From NCBI GenBank assembly GCA_030037405.1, contig JASHRK010000118.1:1-20456 (forward strand): a DNA stretch of 20,456 bases. Direction: 5' to 3'. The notes beneath the pieces were generated by a model that saw nothing but the letters and a program-made list of their open reading frames with translations, was not told the DNA's origin and did no database searches. Source of the DNA: Acidimicrobiales bacterium (GTDB taxonomy: Bacteria; Actinomycetota; Acidimicrobiia; Acidimicrobiales; Bog-793). Positions 12,236 to 20,082 of this stretch are shown here, piece by piece. The position numbers were made by a program, and so were the translations under genes. Positions within the stretch are counted from its first letter, which is position 1, and every line of letters starts with the position of its first letter.

Positions 12236-13486
12236 ATGGGACCGACATCCCCCGAAGCGGGCAGAACGAGAGGAAAGCGTCCGCGGCCTGCGAGGACGGC
12301 AAGTGCGCCGTCGGCAGCCAGGCCGGCAAGTGCGCCGTCGGCAGCCAGGCCGGTCCGGAACGCTCGCCGCTCCCGCTCCAAGCCGGCGAGCCGGCGGACC
12401 CGCGTCGCCTCGGCGCGGGCGCCCGCTGGTCGCGCTCTTGCAGTCGGGCTCCTGTGCTTCGCTCTATGGACGATCTTCGACGCCAACCACCTCTACGACA
12501 ACGCTCTCTCCGCCCCCTTCGGGACGCGGCGCACGGTCGCCATCGAGATCCTCCGTCCCCTCGCGGCGGTAGCCAACGCCTTCGGCATCTCTGGTCCCGT
12601 CAACGCCGCCGACTCGGCGCTCGGGCGTGGCGGGGCGATCACGAGCTCGAAGCTGCCCTCGGTCTCCCCTCCGCCACCCGCCGACAGGGTGCGGCCGCCC
12701 AACGACGCCGATATCTACGGCGTCGCCCCGAGGCCGCACACCTGGGGGAAGACGAGCCTTGACGACGGCACCGGTACGCAACGGGTGGTCTGGCCGCCTC
12801 CGATCGCCCAGCCGACACGCGCCCACCCGCTCGTCATGCTCGAGATCGGAGATTCCATCGGCGAGGACCTCGGGTACGGGCTGGGCGACGTCTTCAGCAA
12901 CGACCCGCGGGTGCGCGTCCTCCAGAAGGCGGTCATCGCCACCGGTCTTGCCCGGCCCGACTACTACAACTGGCCCGTCGCCCTCGAGGCCGACCTCAAG
13001 AAGTACCGTCCCGGCGTCGTCGTCGTCATGTTGGGGGCGAACGACGACCAGAGCCTCAGCCTCGCGAACGGTGGCGCCGTCGCGGTCGGGACGCCGCAGT
13101 GGGATCGCGTCTATCGCCAGCGGGTGCAGCTCCTCATGGACGAGGCTGTCGCCGCAGGAGCGCACGTCCTCTGGGTGGGCCTGCCTCCACTCGACTCGCC
13201 TGCCGTCAACTCGGCCTTTGCCATCCGCGTGAACTCCATCGCGAAGGCGGCAGCCGAGGCAACCTCCGGAGTGACCTTCGCCGGATCTTGGAACCTTCTT
13301 GCCGGGCCGAAGGGAGCGTTCGTGCAGTACAAGAAGGTGAACGGCATCCTCCAGCAGATCCGCTACAGCGACGGCGTCCATCTGGCGCCTTACGGATGGG
13401 ATCTCCTCGCGAGCTACCTGCTCGGCCCCATGCAGCAGGCATGGCACGTGCAGCTCGGAGCGAGGCCCTTGTACAAGCTCGGCTGA
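12236..13486 (+). CDS. membrane-anchored SGNH/GDSL hydrolase, partner of the MBOAT protein
   Basis: This is a 416-residue protein. A very basic, Ala/Pro/Ser/Arg-rich N-terminus (1-65) precedes one membrane segment (about 67-82, ALAVGLLCFALWTIF). A Pro-rich linker (around 140-200) then leads to an extracytoplasmic SGNH hydrolase domain. The SGNH blocks are LEIGDSIG (catalytic S207), MLGAND (N269) and SDGVH (D379, H382). In related systems such domains complete transfer of acetyl groups to the polymer, or act as esterases. The ATG at 12236 is chosen because GGAGG (12223-12227) lies eight bases upstream; the ATG at 12221 has no such site. A perfect 27-bp tandem duplication (12298-12351) lies in the cytoplasmic N-terminus. 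It is 23 bp after the MBOAT gene and surely co-transcribed. Confidence 0.88.
   Translation: MGPTSPEAGRTRGKRPRPARTASAPSAARPASAPSAARPVRNARRSRSKPASRRTRVASARAPAGRALAVGLLCFALWTIFDANHLYDNALSAPFGTRRTVAIEILRPLAAVANAFGISGPVNAADSALGRGGAITSSKLPSVSPPPPADRVRPPNDADIYGVAPRPHTWGKTSLDDGTGTQRVVWPPPIAQPTRAHPLVMLEIGDSIGEDLGYGLGDVFSNDPRVRVLQKAVIATGLARPDYYNWPVALEADLKKYRPGVVVVMLGANDDQSLSLANGGAVAVGTPQWDRVYRQRVQLLMDEAVAAGAHVLWVGLPPLDSPAVNSAFAIRVNSIAKAAAEATSGVTFAGSWNLLAGPKGAFVQYKKVNGILQQIRYSDGVHLAPYGWDLLASYLLGPMQQAWHVQLGARPLYKLG
12298..12351 (+). repeat. perfect 27-bp in-frame tandem duplication
   Basis: Two identical 27-bp units (12298-12324 and 12325-12351) sit head to tail in the SGNH hydrolase gene. They add nine residues per unit (ASAPSAARP-like) to the basic cytoplasmic tail without shifting frame. 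Perfect identity indicates a recent duplication, or one that is still slipping. Confidence 0.9.
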
Positions 13487-13549
13487 GGACCCGGTACCTG
13501 GAGGACCGGAACCGGAAGGCCCGGACGGCTGCACGACCTGCCAGGTAGC

Positions 13550-16500
13550 ATGCCGGAAATGGCCGCGTGCGCATCCTGCGGAACCGAGAACCCGTCCGGG
13601 AACGGCTTCTGCCGTAAGTGCGGCGCGGCTCTTAAGTCCCTGTGCAGCAACTGTGGAGCGCCCGTCGATGCCGACGACGCCTTCTGTGGCAAGTGCGGCA
13701 CCCCTCTCGGCGAGCCGGCGGGCGAGGCGACTCCCTCGGCGCTCGGGTTCGCTCAGGTGGCAGCTACGGCATCGGAGCGCCGCGTCTGCTCGGTGCTCTT
13801 CGCCGACCTCGTCGGGTTCACGTCGCTCTCGGAGTCGCGCGATCCCGAGGATGTGCGCGCCGTCCTCTCGCGCTACTTCGAGGTGGCGCGGACGGTGATC
13901 ATCCGTTATGGCGGTGTCGTCGAGAAGTTCATCGGAGACGCCGTCATGGCTGTCTGGGGGACGCCTACGGCGAAGGAGGGTGACACCGAGCGCGCCGTGC
14001 GGGCGGCTCTCGAGCTCGTCTCCGCCGTCGACGTGCTCGGGAGCGAGGTGGGGGCGGCCGGGCTGTCGGCCCGAGCGGGTGTGGTCACCGGCGAGGTCGC
14101 CGTGACACTCGGCGCTTCCGGCGAGGGGATGGTGGCAGGCGACGCCGTCAACACCGCCTCGCGTGTCCAGGCGATCTCCAGGCCCGGCACGGTCTTCGCC
14201 GACGAGACCTCGCGCAGGCTCTCGGCCTCCTCGATCGCCTTCGAGGACGAGGGCAGCTACGAGCTGAAGGGAAAGGAGCTGCCCGAGCAGCTCTACCGCG
14301 CCGTCCGCGTCCTCTCCGGGGTGGGCGGGAGCCAGCGTGCGGACGGTCTCGAGGCGCCCTTTACCGGGCGGGAGGCAGAGCTCCGGCTCGTGAAGGAGAT
14401 CTTCCACTCGACCGTCACCCGTCGCAGCGCCCATCTCGTCGTCGTTTCCGGCCCGGCGGGAGTCGGCAAGTCAAGGCTCGGGTGGGAGTTCGAGAAGTAC
14501 TGCGACGGTCTTGCCGACACGGTGCTCTGGCACAAGGGACGCTGCCTCTCGTACGGAGAAGGAGTCGCCTTCTGGGCGCTGGCAGAGATCGTCCGCCGCC
14601 GTTTCGGGATCGCCGAGGAGGACAGCTCGCCGGTCGCCTCGCAGAAGCTGAGGGAGGGTCTCGTCCGTTTCGTCACAGACGAGTCCGAGCGCGACTACGT
14701 CGGGCCTCGTCTTGCGCGGCTCCTGGGGGTCGAGTACCCGAGCGAGCAGAAGGTTCTTCTCACGCGTGACGAGCTCTTTGCCGGATGGCGGCTCTTCTTC
14801 GAGCGCCTTGCGGGCGTCGCCCCGGTGATCATGCTCGTCGAGGACGCCCAACACGCCGACGCAGGGCTCCTCGAGTTCTTCGAGCACCTCATCGACTGGT
14901 CGAGAGATCTCGCCATCTTCGTCCTCTTGTTCGCCCGCCCCGGGCTGGACGCCATCGACTCGGGCTACGGCATGGGGCGCAACCGCTCGACTCTTGCGCT
15001 CGACCCTCTCGACAATCCCTCGATGGAGGCACTCGTCGACTCGCTCGTGCCCGCCATGCCGAGAGACGCCAAGCAGGCGATCACCACACACGCCCAAGGC
15101 ATCCCTCTCTTCGCCGTCGAGACGATCCGCTCCCTCGTCGACTCGGGCGTAGTCACGCGGGAGGGAGACACCTACCGCCTGGTCGGAGATCTCGGCCCGC
15201 TGTCTGTGCCCGACTCCCTCCACGCTCTTCTCGCCGCCAGGCTGGACGCCCTCTCGCCCGAGGTCAGGGTGCTCGTCGCCGACGCCTCCGTTCTCGGGAC
15301 CAGCTTCCAACCCGACGCCCTCGTGGCCGTCTCCAACCAGGACGCCGAGCAGGTGAGCCACGGACTCGCCGATCTCGTGCGGCGTGACGTCCTCCAGGTG
15401 TCGGCAGACCCGCTGTCGCCCGAGCGCGGCTCCTACAGCTTCAGCCAGGAGATGCTGAGGCAGGTCGCCTACCAGACTCTCTCGCGAAAGGACAGGAAGT
15501 CTCGCCACCTCGCCGTCGCCGCGCACCTGCGTTCTGTCTTCGCCAACGACGGTGAGGAGATCTCGGAGATCATCGCCCGCCACTATCTCGATGCGCTCGC
15601 CGCCCAGCCGGACGATCACGACGCGAAGGAGCTCGCCGCCACGACGACGAGATTCCTCGTACGGGCTGCCGAGCGGGCGTCACGCTCGGGGGCCCCGGCG
15701 CGAGCCGCCTCCAGCTACGCCGAGGCAGCCGCCCTCAGCGACGAGGACCGTCTTGCCGCCGAGTTGTGGGAGAAGGCTGCCCGCGAGAGCTGTTACTACG
15801 GCGACTTCGAGGCCTCTGCCGCACAAGCTGGAACTTCCCGGGAGCGCTACACCGCAGCCGGCGACGACCGCGGGGCCGCCCGCGCCCAGGCGTGCGAGGC
15901 GGAGGCGCTTGCCTCGCTCGGCCGCTTCGACGAGGCGAGGCGGGAGGTCGCCGAGGCACTCGAGCTGCTCCGTCCGGAGCCGGATCGGGACACCGTCGAC
16001 GCCCTCAAGGTGCTCTCCAACGTCGAGCACTTCAGCGGCCATGTCGAGGAGAGCGACCGCGTCTCGTCCGAGGCGCTCTGGCTGGGGCAGGCGGTCGGGG
16101 TTGGGGAGGCCGATCTTGCCAGCCTCTTCTCCGCTCGTGGCCTTGCCGCCAGGAGCTCGGACAGGTACGTCGAGAGCGCCGCCTACAGGAGAGAAGCCCT
16201 TCGCCTCGCCGAGGAGGCCGGCGACCTTGGCCAGGCGGCGCTGGCGCTTATCAACCTCTCCGACTTGCTGGCGCCGACGAAGCCGCGCGAGGCCGCCGAG
16301 GCGGGACGGCGCGCCGCCGAGCACTCGCGCCGCACAGGTCGCCGGTCCTACCTTGGTGCCGCCGTCGGCAATCTCGTGCTCGCCCTCTTCGAGGTCGGCG
16401 AGTGGGACGAGGCTGAGGCAGCACTCACCATGGCTTTCCAGGGAGATCGTCTCGACGACGACGAGCTGCTCCGGTTCCGGCGCGGCTGCCTCGACGCCCT

Positions 16501-17107
16501 TCGCGGAGACGGAGCGAGCGCGGCGGCGGCCCTCGAGGCCCTCCCGAAGTCCCGGGCGAGCGAGGGCACGCAGGACCAGGGTTTGGTGGCGATGCTGCAG
16601 ACCTTCTGTGCCATGACGGCCGGCAACGACGCCGAGGTGCTGACCCACTCGAGGCGGGTGCTCGAGCTCGGAGAGTCCTTGGGTGTGGGCAGCGAGCTCG
16701 TCCGCTGGGCTTGGCCGATGGCTGCTCGAGCGGCCCGTGCCCTCGGTGAGGCCGCCGCCGTCTCCGAGCTCGTGGCGATGCTAGACGCCCACCCCGCCGG
16801 CCACCTGCCAGCCATTCTCCGTGCCTACCGCAAGCTCGAGAGGGCCTGGGCGGAGGCGGCCGGTGCGTCCGAACAGGCAGTCGGCTCCTTCGAGGAGGCG
16901 ATCACCGCCCTCAAGGAGGTGGGGAACCCCTACGAACTCGCCCAAGCCTTGATCGACCACGCCACCTGGCTCGCCGGCATCGGTGAGACGGCGCGCGCCT
17001 CGGCGGCTCTCGACGAGGCTCGCGAGACGGCGACGCGGCTCCGCTGCCCGCCGCTTCGCCTCAGGGCGGACTCCGTCGCAGCGCGGTCGGTCCCGGCTCA
17101 GCTCTGA
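13550..17107 (+). CDS. zinc-ribbon / class III cyclase / AAA ATPase / TPR signalling protein
   Basis: This is a 1185-residue multidomain protein. Residues 1-50 form a double zinc ribbon (C7, C10, C21, C24; C32, C35, C46, C49). Residues 78-250 form a class III nucleotide cyclase domain with metal-binding D86 (FADLVGFT) and D130 (KFIGDAVMAVWG), K126, and N201 and R205 (DAVNTASRV), so it looks catalytically competent and is probably an adenylate cyclase. From about 270 comes a STAND/AAA-type ATPase with Walker A GPAGVGKS (301-308) and Walker B VIMLVED (426-432). The C-terminal half is alpha-helical with degenerate TPR-like repeats. No membrane segment and no C-terminal LuxR-type HTH are seen. 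The ATG at 13550 is used; the ATG at 13559 is an alternative. The gene stands alone, 63 bp after the SGNH gene, and its end overlaps ppa tail to tail by 10 bp. Confidence 0.9.
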   Translation: MPEMAACASCGTENPSGNGFCRKCGAALKSLCSNCGAPVDADDAFCGKCGTPLGEPAGEATPSALGFAQVAATASERRVCSVLFADLVGFTSLSESRDPEDVRAVLSRYFEVARTVIIRYGGVVEKFIGDAVMAVWGTPTAKEGDTERAVRAALELVSAVDVLGSEVGAAGLSARAGVVTGEVAVTLGASGEGMVAGDAVNTASRVQAISRPGTVFADETSRRLSASSIAFEDEGSYELKGKELPEQLYRAVRVLSGVGGSQRADGLEAPFTGREAELRLVKEIFHSTVTRRSAHLVVVSGPAGVGKSRLGWEFEKYCDGLADTVLWHKGRCLSYGEGVAFWALAEIVRRRFGIAEEDSSPVASQKLREGLVRFVTDESERDYVGPRLARLLGVEYPSEQKVLLTRDELFAGWRLFFERLAGVAPVIMLVEDAQHADAGLLEFFEHLIDWSRDLAIFVLLFARPGLDAIDSGYGMGRNRSTLALDPLDNPSMEALVDSLVPAMPRDAKQAITTHAQGIPLFAVETIRSLVDSGVVTREGDTYRLVGDLGPLSVPDSLHALLAARLDALSPEVRVLVADASVLGTSFQPDALVAVSNQDAEQVSHGLADLVRRDVLQVSADPLSPERGSYSFSQEMLRQVAYQTLSRKDRKSRHLAVAAHLRSVFANDGEEISEIIARHYLDALAAQPDDHDAKELAATTTRFLVRAAERASRSGAPARAASSYAEAAALSDEDRLAAELWEKAARESCYYGDFEASAAQAGTSRERYTAAGDDRGAARAQACEAEALASLGRFDEARREVAEALELLRPEPDRDTVDALKVLSNVEHFSGHVEESDRVSSEALWLGQAVGVGEADLASLFSARGLAARSSDRYVESAAYRREALRLAEEAGDLGQAALALINLSDLLAPTKPREAAEAGRRAAEHSRRTGRRSYLGAAVGNLVLALFEVGEWDEAEAALTMAFQGDRLDDDELLRFRRGCLDALRGDGASAAAALEALPKSRASEGTQDQGLVAMLQTFCAMTAGNDAEVLTHSRRVLELGESLGVGSELVRWAWPMAARAARALGEAAAVSELVAMLDAHPAGHLPAILRAYRKLERAWAEAAGASEQAVGSFEEAITALKEVGNPYELAQALIDHATWLAGIGETARASAALDEARETATRLRCPPLRLRADSVAARSVPAQL

Positions 17108-17616
17108 GGGCCGTCCTCGCCCGCCGCCTCGTGCCGCTCGTGGGCGTACCGCTCCCGGGCGGCGTCGATCTCGTTCTCGGCAGCGAGCCGGTCGACCCAG
17201 GTGGCACCCTCGACCGACTTGCCCGGTTCGATGTCCTTGTACACCTCGAAGAAGTGCTGGATCTCGAGCCTGTCGAACTCGGGGAGATGCCTCAGGTCCT
17301 GGAGGTGCTCGAGACGGGGATCCCTTGCCGGGACGGCGATGATCTTGTCGTCCGGCCCGTGCTCGTCCGTCATGCGAAACATCCCGATCGCCCGGGCACG
17401 GATCACGCAACCTGGGAACGTCGGCTCCTCGACGAGCACGAGGGCGTCGAGCGGGTCACCGTCGAGGCCGAGCGTCTCGTCGACGAAACCGTAGTCGGCC
17501 GGGTACCTCGTCGAGGTGAAGAGCATGCGGTCGAGATAGATCCGGCCGGTCTCGTGGTTCATCTCGTACTTGTTGCGCTGGCCCTTTGGGATCTCGACGA
17601 CTATCTCGAAGTCCAT
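17098..17616 (-). CDS. ppa: inorganic pyrophosphatase (family I)
   Basis: This is a 172-residue soluble pyrophosphatase that hydrolyses pyrophosphate to two phosphates and so drives biosynthetic reactions forward. The family I signature DGDPLDALV (52-60) holds the metal-binding aspartates D52, D54 and D57. Conserved PKGQRNKYE (10-18), YPADYGF (38-44) and the C-terminal HFFEVYKDIEPGK are present, and length is normal for a bacterial enzyme. The ATG at 17616 gives the usual MDFEIVVEIPKG start; its ribosome binding site is weak. It is the last gene of the minus-strand operon, 11 bp after the GNAT gene. Its end overlaps the convergent cyclase gene by 10 bp, so no separate terminator space exists between them. 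Confidence 0.96.
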   Translation of the reverse strand: MDFEIVVEIPKGQRNKYEMNHETGRIYLDRMLFTSTRYPADYGFVDETLGLDGDPLDALVLVEEPTFPGCVIRARAIGMFRMTDEHGPDDKIIAVPARDPRLEHLQDLRHLPEFDRLEIQHFFEVYKDIEPGKSVEGATWVDRLAAENEIDAARERYAHERHEAAGEDGPQS

Positions 17617-17627
17617 GCCGGGCGACC

Positions 17628-18200
17628 CTACAGGGCGTGCCGGCGCTCTGCCCGCGGCGGTGGCGGGCCGACGTAACAGCGGGCAGTGAAGGGATAGGCG
17701 TCGAGGCCCGTCCAGCCGAGCTGGACGTCTCCGACCGGTGTCCAGCCGGCTGCGAGATAGAGGGAGTTGGCGCCCGTGCTCGTCACGTCGACGTCCAGCA
17801 CGGGGTGGAGGCCGAGACGATGAGCGTCGGCCACGACCTCGCCGAGGAGCAGCCTCCCGATGCCGCGCCCCCGTGCTCCCGGATCGACGAAGAGCCGCTT
17901 CACGACGGCAAGCTCGGAGGCAGCAACCCCGAGGGCAGAGGTCCAGACCGTCTCGGCTTCGTCTCCCTCGGCGACTGCCCGCGAGACGTGACCGACCAGC
18001 GCGGGCTCTTCGCCGCAGGCCAGGCGGCAGACGGCCACGAAGCACGCCCGGTTCCTGTCGCGCGTGAGCCAGTCGACCGGGTCCGACGGGAAGGAGGCGG
18101 GGTAGCCGTCGTGCTCGTGGACCCGTCGCAGGATCGAGCAGACGCGGGCGAGGTCGGTGTCCTGGCGTGGGCGGAGGGCGACCTCTCGCGCTGGGGTCAC
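17628..18200 (-). CDS. GNAT-family N-acetyltransferase
   Basis: This is a 190-residue acetyltransferase of the GNAT fold, transferring an acetyl group from acetyl-CoA to an amine. The acetyl-CoA-binding motif A is clear: VKRLFVDPGARGRGIGRLLL at about 100-119, with the RGRGIG pyrophosphate loop at 110-115. A later segment NSLYLAAGWTPVG (about 145-157) is the usual motif B region. The substrate cannot be told from the sequence. The GTG start overlaps the stop of the phosphatase gene (GTGA), showing coupled translation. It lies between an inositol-monophosphatase family gene and ppa, which gives no clear hint of substrate. Confidence 0.88.
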   Translation of the reverse strand: MTPAREVALRPRQDTDLARVCSILRRVHEHDGYPASFPSDPVDWLTRDRNRACFVAVCRLACGEEPALVGHVSRAVAEGDEAETVWTSALGVAASELAVVKRLFVDPGARGRGIGRLLLGEVVADAHRLGLHPVLDVDVTSTGANSLYLAAGWTPVGDVQLGWTGLDAYPFTARCYVGPPPPRAERRHAL

Positions 18201-19063
18201 GGCGTCTCCGGCGTCCTCGCCCGGGCCAGCTGCGTCCGGGCCAGCTCGAGCAGACCCCGCAGCTCGCGTTGCAGCTGCCGCGGGCCGGCGACGATCGTCT
18301 CGGCTCCCGGCACGAGACCCTCGACGAGCTCCACGACGGCGCCCGCCCTGACGGCTACGAGCGACCCGGCCGCACGGTCCCAGGGGGCGAGCCCAGCCTC
18401 GTAGCAGGCGTCCACCCGGCGGGCGGCGACCCAGCAGAGGTCGAGGGCGGCGGAACCAGCCCTACGGATGTCCCGCACGGCGGGCAGCACCGTCGTGAGC
18501 AGCTCGGCCTGGGCTCGGCGCCGTTCCGCCTCGTAGCCGAAGCCGGTTGCCACGAGAGCCTCTGGCAGGGGGACGCTGCCAGCCACCTCGAGGGCGCGGC
18601 CGTCCAGCATGGCCGGGTGGCGGTCGGTCGCCGTGAAGGTCTCGCGCCGGAGAGGGTCGTACACGACGCCGGCGAGCGTCTCTCCGCCCACCTCGCAGGC
18701 GATCGAGACGGCGAATGCAGGGAAGCCGTAGAAGAAGTTGATCGTGCCGTCGAGAGGATCCACGACCCAGGTGAGACCAGAGGTCCCGGCTCTTCGGCCG
18801 CCTTCCTCGCCGAGGACGGCATCGGCAGGCCTGGCGGAACGAAGTCGCTTGACGATGAGGTCCTCGCTGGCGTGATCGGCCGCCGTGACGAGGTCTGTGC
18901 GGGTGCTCTTCGCCCTGGCGGAAGAGATGAGCGCCCCGCTCGGCGCCGCCTCCTCGTAGTAGGAGAGGACGAGCTCGCCCGACTCGTGGGCGATCTCCAC
19001 CGCGAGCGACAAGAGCTCTTCGATCTCGAGCATCCCGATCTCCTCGGGGGAGGTGATGGCCAT
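18197..19063 (-). CDS. inositol monophosphatase family protein
   Basis: This is a 288-residue Mg-dependent phosphatase of the inositol monophosphatase (SuhB/ImpA) family. Metal-binding motifs are LGEEGG (E86, E87), DPLDGTINF (D102, D105) and WDRAAG (D229), with TDLVTAAD near residue 57-64, so the active site is complete. Possible substrates include inositol-1-phosphate, histidinol phosphate and related sugar phosphates; sequence alone does not decide. The ATG at 19063 overlaps the holA stop as TGATG, favouring coupled translation. The in-frame ATG at 19033 has a better ribosome binding site (GAGGAG, six bases upstream) and would shorten the protein by 10 residues. The longer open frame, reaching 19150, overlaps holA and is not family-like. 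Confidence 0.9.
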   Translation of the reverse strand: MAITSPEEIGMLEIEELLSLAVEIAHESGELVLSYYEEAAPSGALISSARAKSTRTDLVTAADHASEDLIVKRLRSARPADAVLGEEGGRRAGTSGLTWVVDPLDGTINFFYGFPAFAVSIACEVGGETLAGVVYDPLRRETFTATDRHPAMLDGRALEVAGSVPLPEALVATGFGYEAERRRAQAELLTTVLPAVRDIRRAGSAALDLCWVAARRVDACYEAGLAPWDRAAGSLVAVRAGAVVELVEGLVPGAETIVAGPRQLQRELRGLLELARTQLARARTPETP

Positions 19064-20082
19064 CAGCTGCGGCTCCCGGGCCGGGCGCGCGCCCGTCCGA
19101 GCTGGGCGAGCCGGGCCACCGCCACCTCCATGACCAGCTCCGGCGGCCACGCCAGCCGCCCCCGCAGGTCGGCATCCGCCGTGGCGAGGACCTCGACGGC
19201 TCGCACTATCCGCTCGTGCCCGAGCTTGCGGGACTGCTCGAGGATCTTGCGCGCCGGGTAGGGGCTCATCTGGAGCACGGCCGCAGCGTCCTCCGCCGAG
19301 CGGACGTCGGTGGCGCCGTCCATCCTCAGCATGGCCGAGACGTGGCGGTTCAGGACGGCGAGCACTTGGAGAGGATGCCGTCCGCCCGGTCCGAGCAACC
19401 GGTGCAGCGCCGACAGGGAGAGCTCGCCGTCGCCGGCGTCGATGGCGTCGGTGAGCTCCCAGGACGGAGCGCTCCCGGCCTCACCAAGGTAGGGCTGCAG
19501 CTCCTCCCTCGAGATCCTGCTCTTGCCGGGATGGGCGAGCGCCACGAGGTCGAGGATGGGGTCGAGGAGGGCGGCGTCCTCGCCGATGTGGTCGGCGAGC
19601 AGCTTCCTCGCCCCGGCGTCGAGGCGTAGCTGGGCGCGGGACAGGTGGGCGTCGAGCCAGTCGTTTCTGGCCCGTGATTGGCGCGGGGGGTCCGTGTCGA
19701 TGACGCGGCCCCCCGCCGCTCTCACCGCCTTCACGAGGGTGGCGGAGATCGGCTTGCCGCCCGCCCCGATCACGAGATGGTTGTCGGCCGGTGGGTTCTC
19801 GACGAGCCGGCCCAGCTCGCCCGCCTGCGCCACGGTTAGGGCGCCGGCATTGCGAAGGACGACGACGCGGTGCTCGCTCAACCACGCCGGCGTCGACAGA
19901 GCCTCGATCACCGGACCGAGATCGAAGCGCCCTTTCACCTCGTCTCCCGAGGACTCCTCAGCCGGCTCGTACGTCTCGAGCTCCAGAACGGGCCCGTCCC
20001 TGCCGGTCAGCTCGGCCAGGAGGTCGGTGAGAGCGCGCGAGACGAGCGAGGCATCGGCGCCGTTGACGAGGAAGGTGCTCAC
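19063..20082 (-). CDS. holA: DNA polymerase III subunit delta
   Basis: This 339-residue protein matches the delta subunit of the clamp loader, which opens the sliding clamp so that it can be loaded at primed sites. Recognition rests on overall pattern: the N-terminal FLVNGAD.SLVSRAL, HRVVVLRNAGAL (about 71-82), NHLVIGAGGKP, DWLDAHL, the central ELTDAIDAGD..LSALHRLL, and the C-terminal YPARKILEQSRKLG and WPPELVMEVAVARL. The length is normal for HolA. As usual for delta, it has no P-loop. The GTG start overlaps the folP stop (GTGA), and the stop overlaps the next ATG (TGATG). A housekeeping replication gene inside an operon with folate and phosphatase genes suggests shared growth-linked expression. 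Confidence 0.9.
   Translation of the reverse strand: MSTFLVNGADASLVSRALTDLLAELTGRDGPVLELETYEPAEESSGDEVKGRFDLGPVIEALSTPAWLSEHRVVVLRNAGALTVAQAGELGRLVENPPADNHLVIGAGGKPISATLVKAVRAAGGRVIDTDPPRQSRARNDWLDAHLSRAQLRLDAGARKLLADHIGEDAALLDPILDLVALAHPGKSRISREELQPYLGEAGSAPSWELTDAIDAGDGELSLSALHRLLGPGGRHPLQVLAVLNRHVSAMLRMDGATDVRSAEDAAAVLQMSPYPARKILEQSRKLGHERIVRAVEVLATADADLRGRLAWPPELVMEVAVARLAQLGRARARPGSRS

Noticed and set aside
12464..14434. Long open frame of 656 codons on the minus strand
   Set aside because: It runs antisense across the end of the SGNH hydrolase gene and the start of the cyclase gene, both with clear motifs. Its translation is low-complexity Arg/Gly/Asp/His-rich sequence with no family features, as expected from high-GC codon structure.
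15552..16616. Open frame of 354 codons on the plus strand inside the cyclase gene
   Set aside because: It is out of frame within the TPR-like region and gives Arg/Ser/Pro-rich low-complexity protein typical of a shifted high-GC frame.
18167..19261. Open frame of 364 codons on the plus strand
   Set aside because: It is antisense to the inositol monophosphatase family gene, which has a complete set of catalytic motifs.
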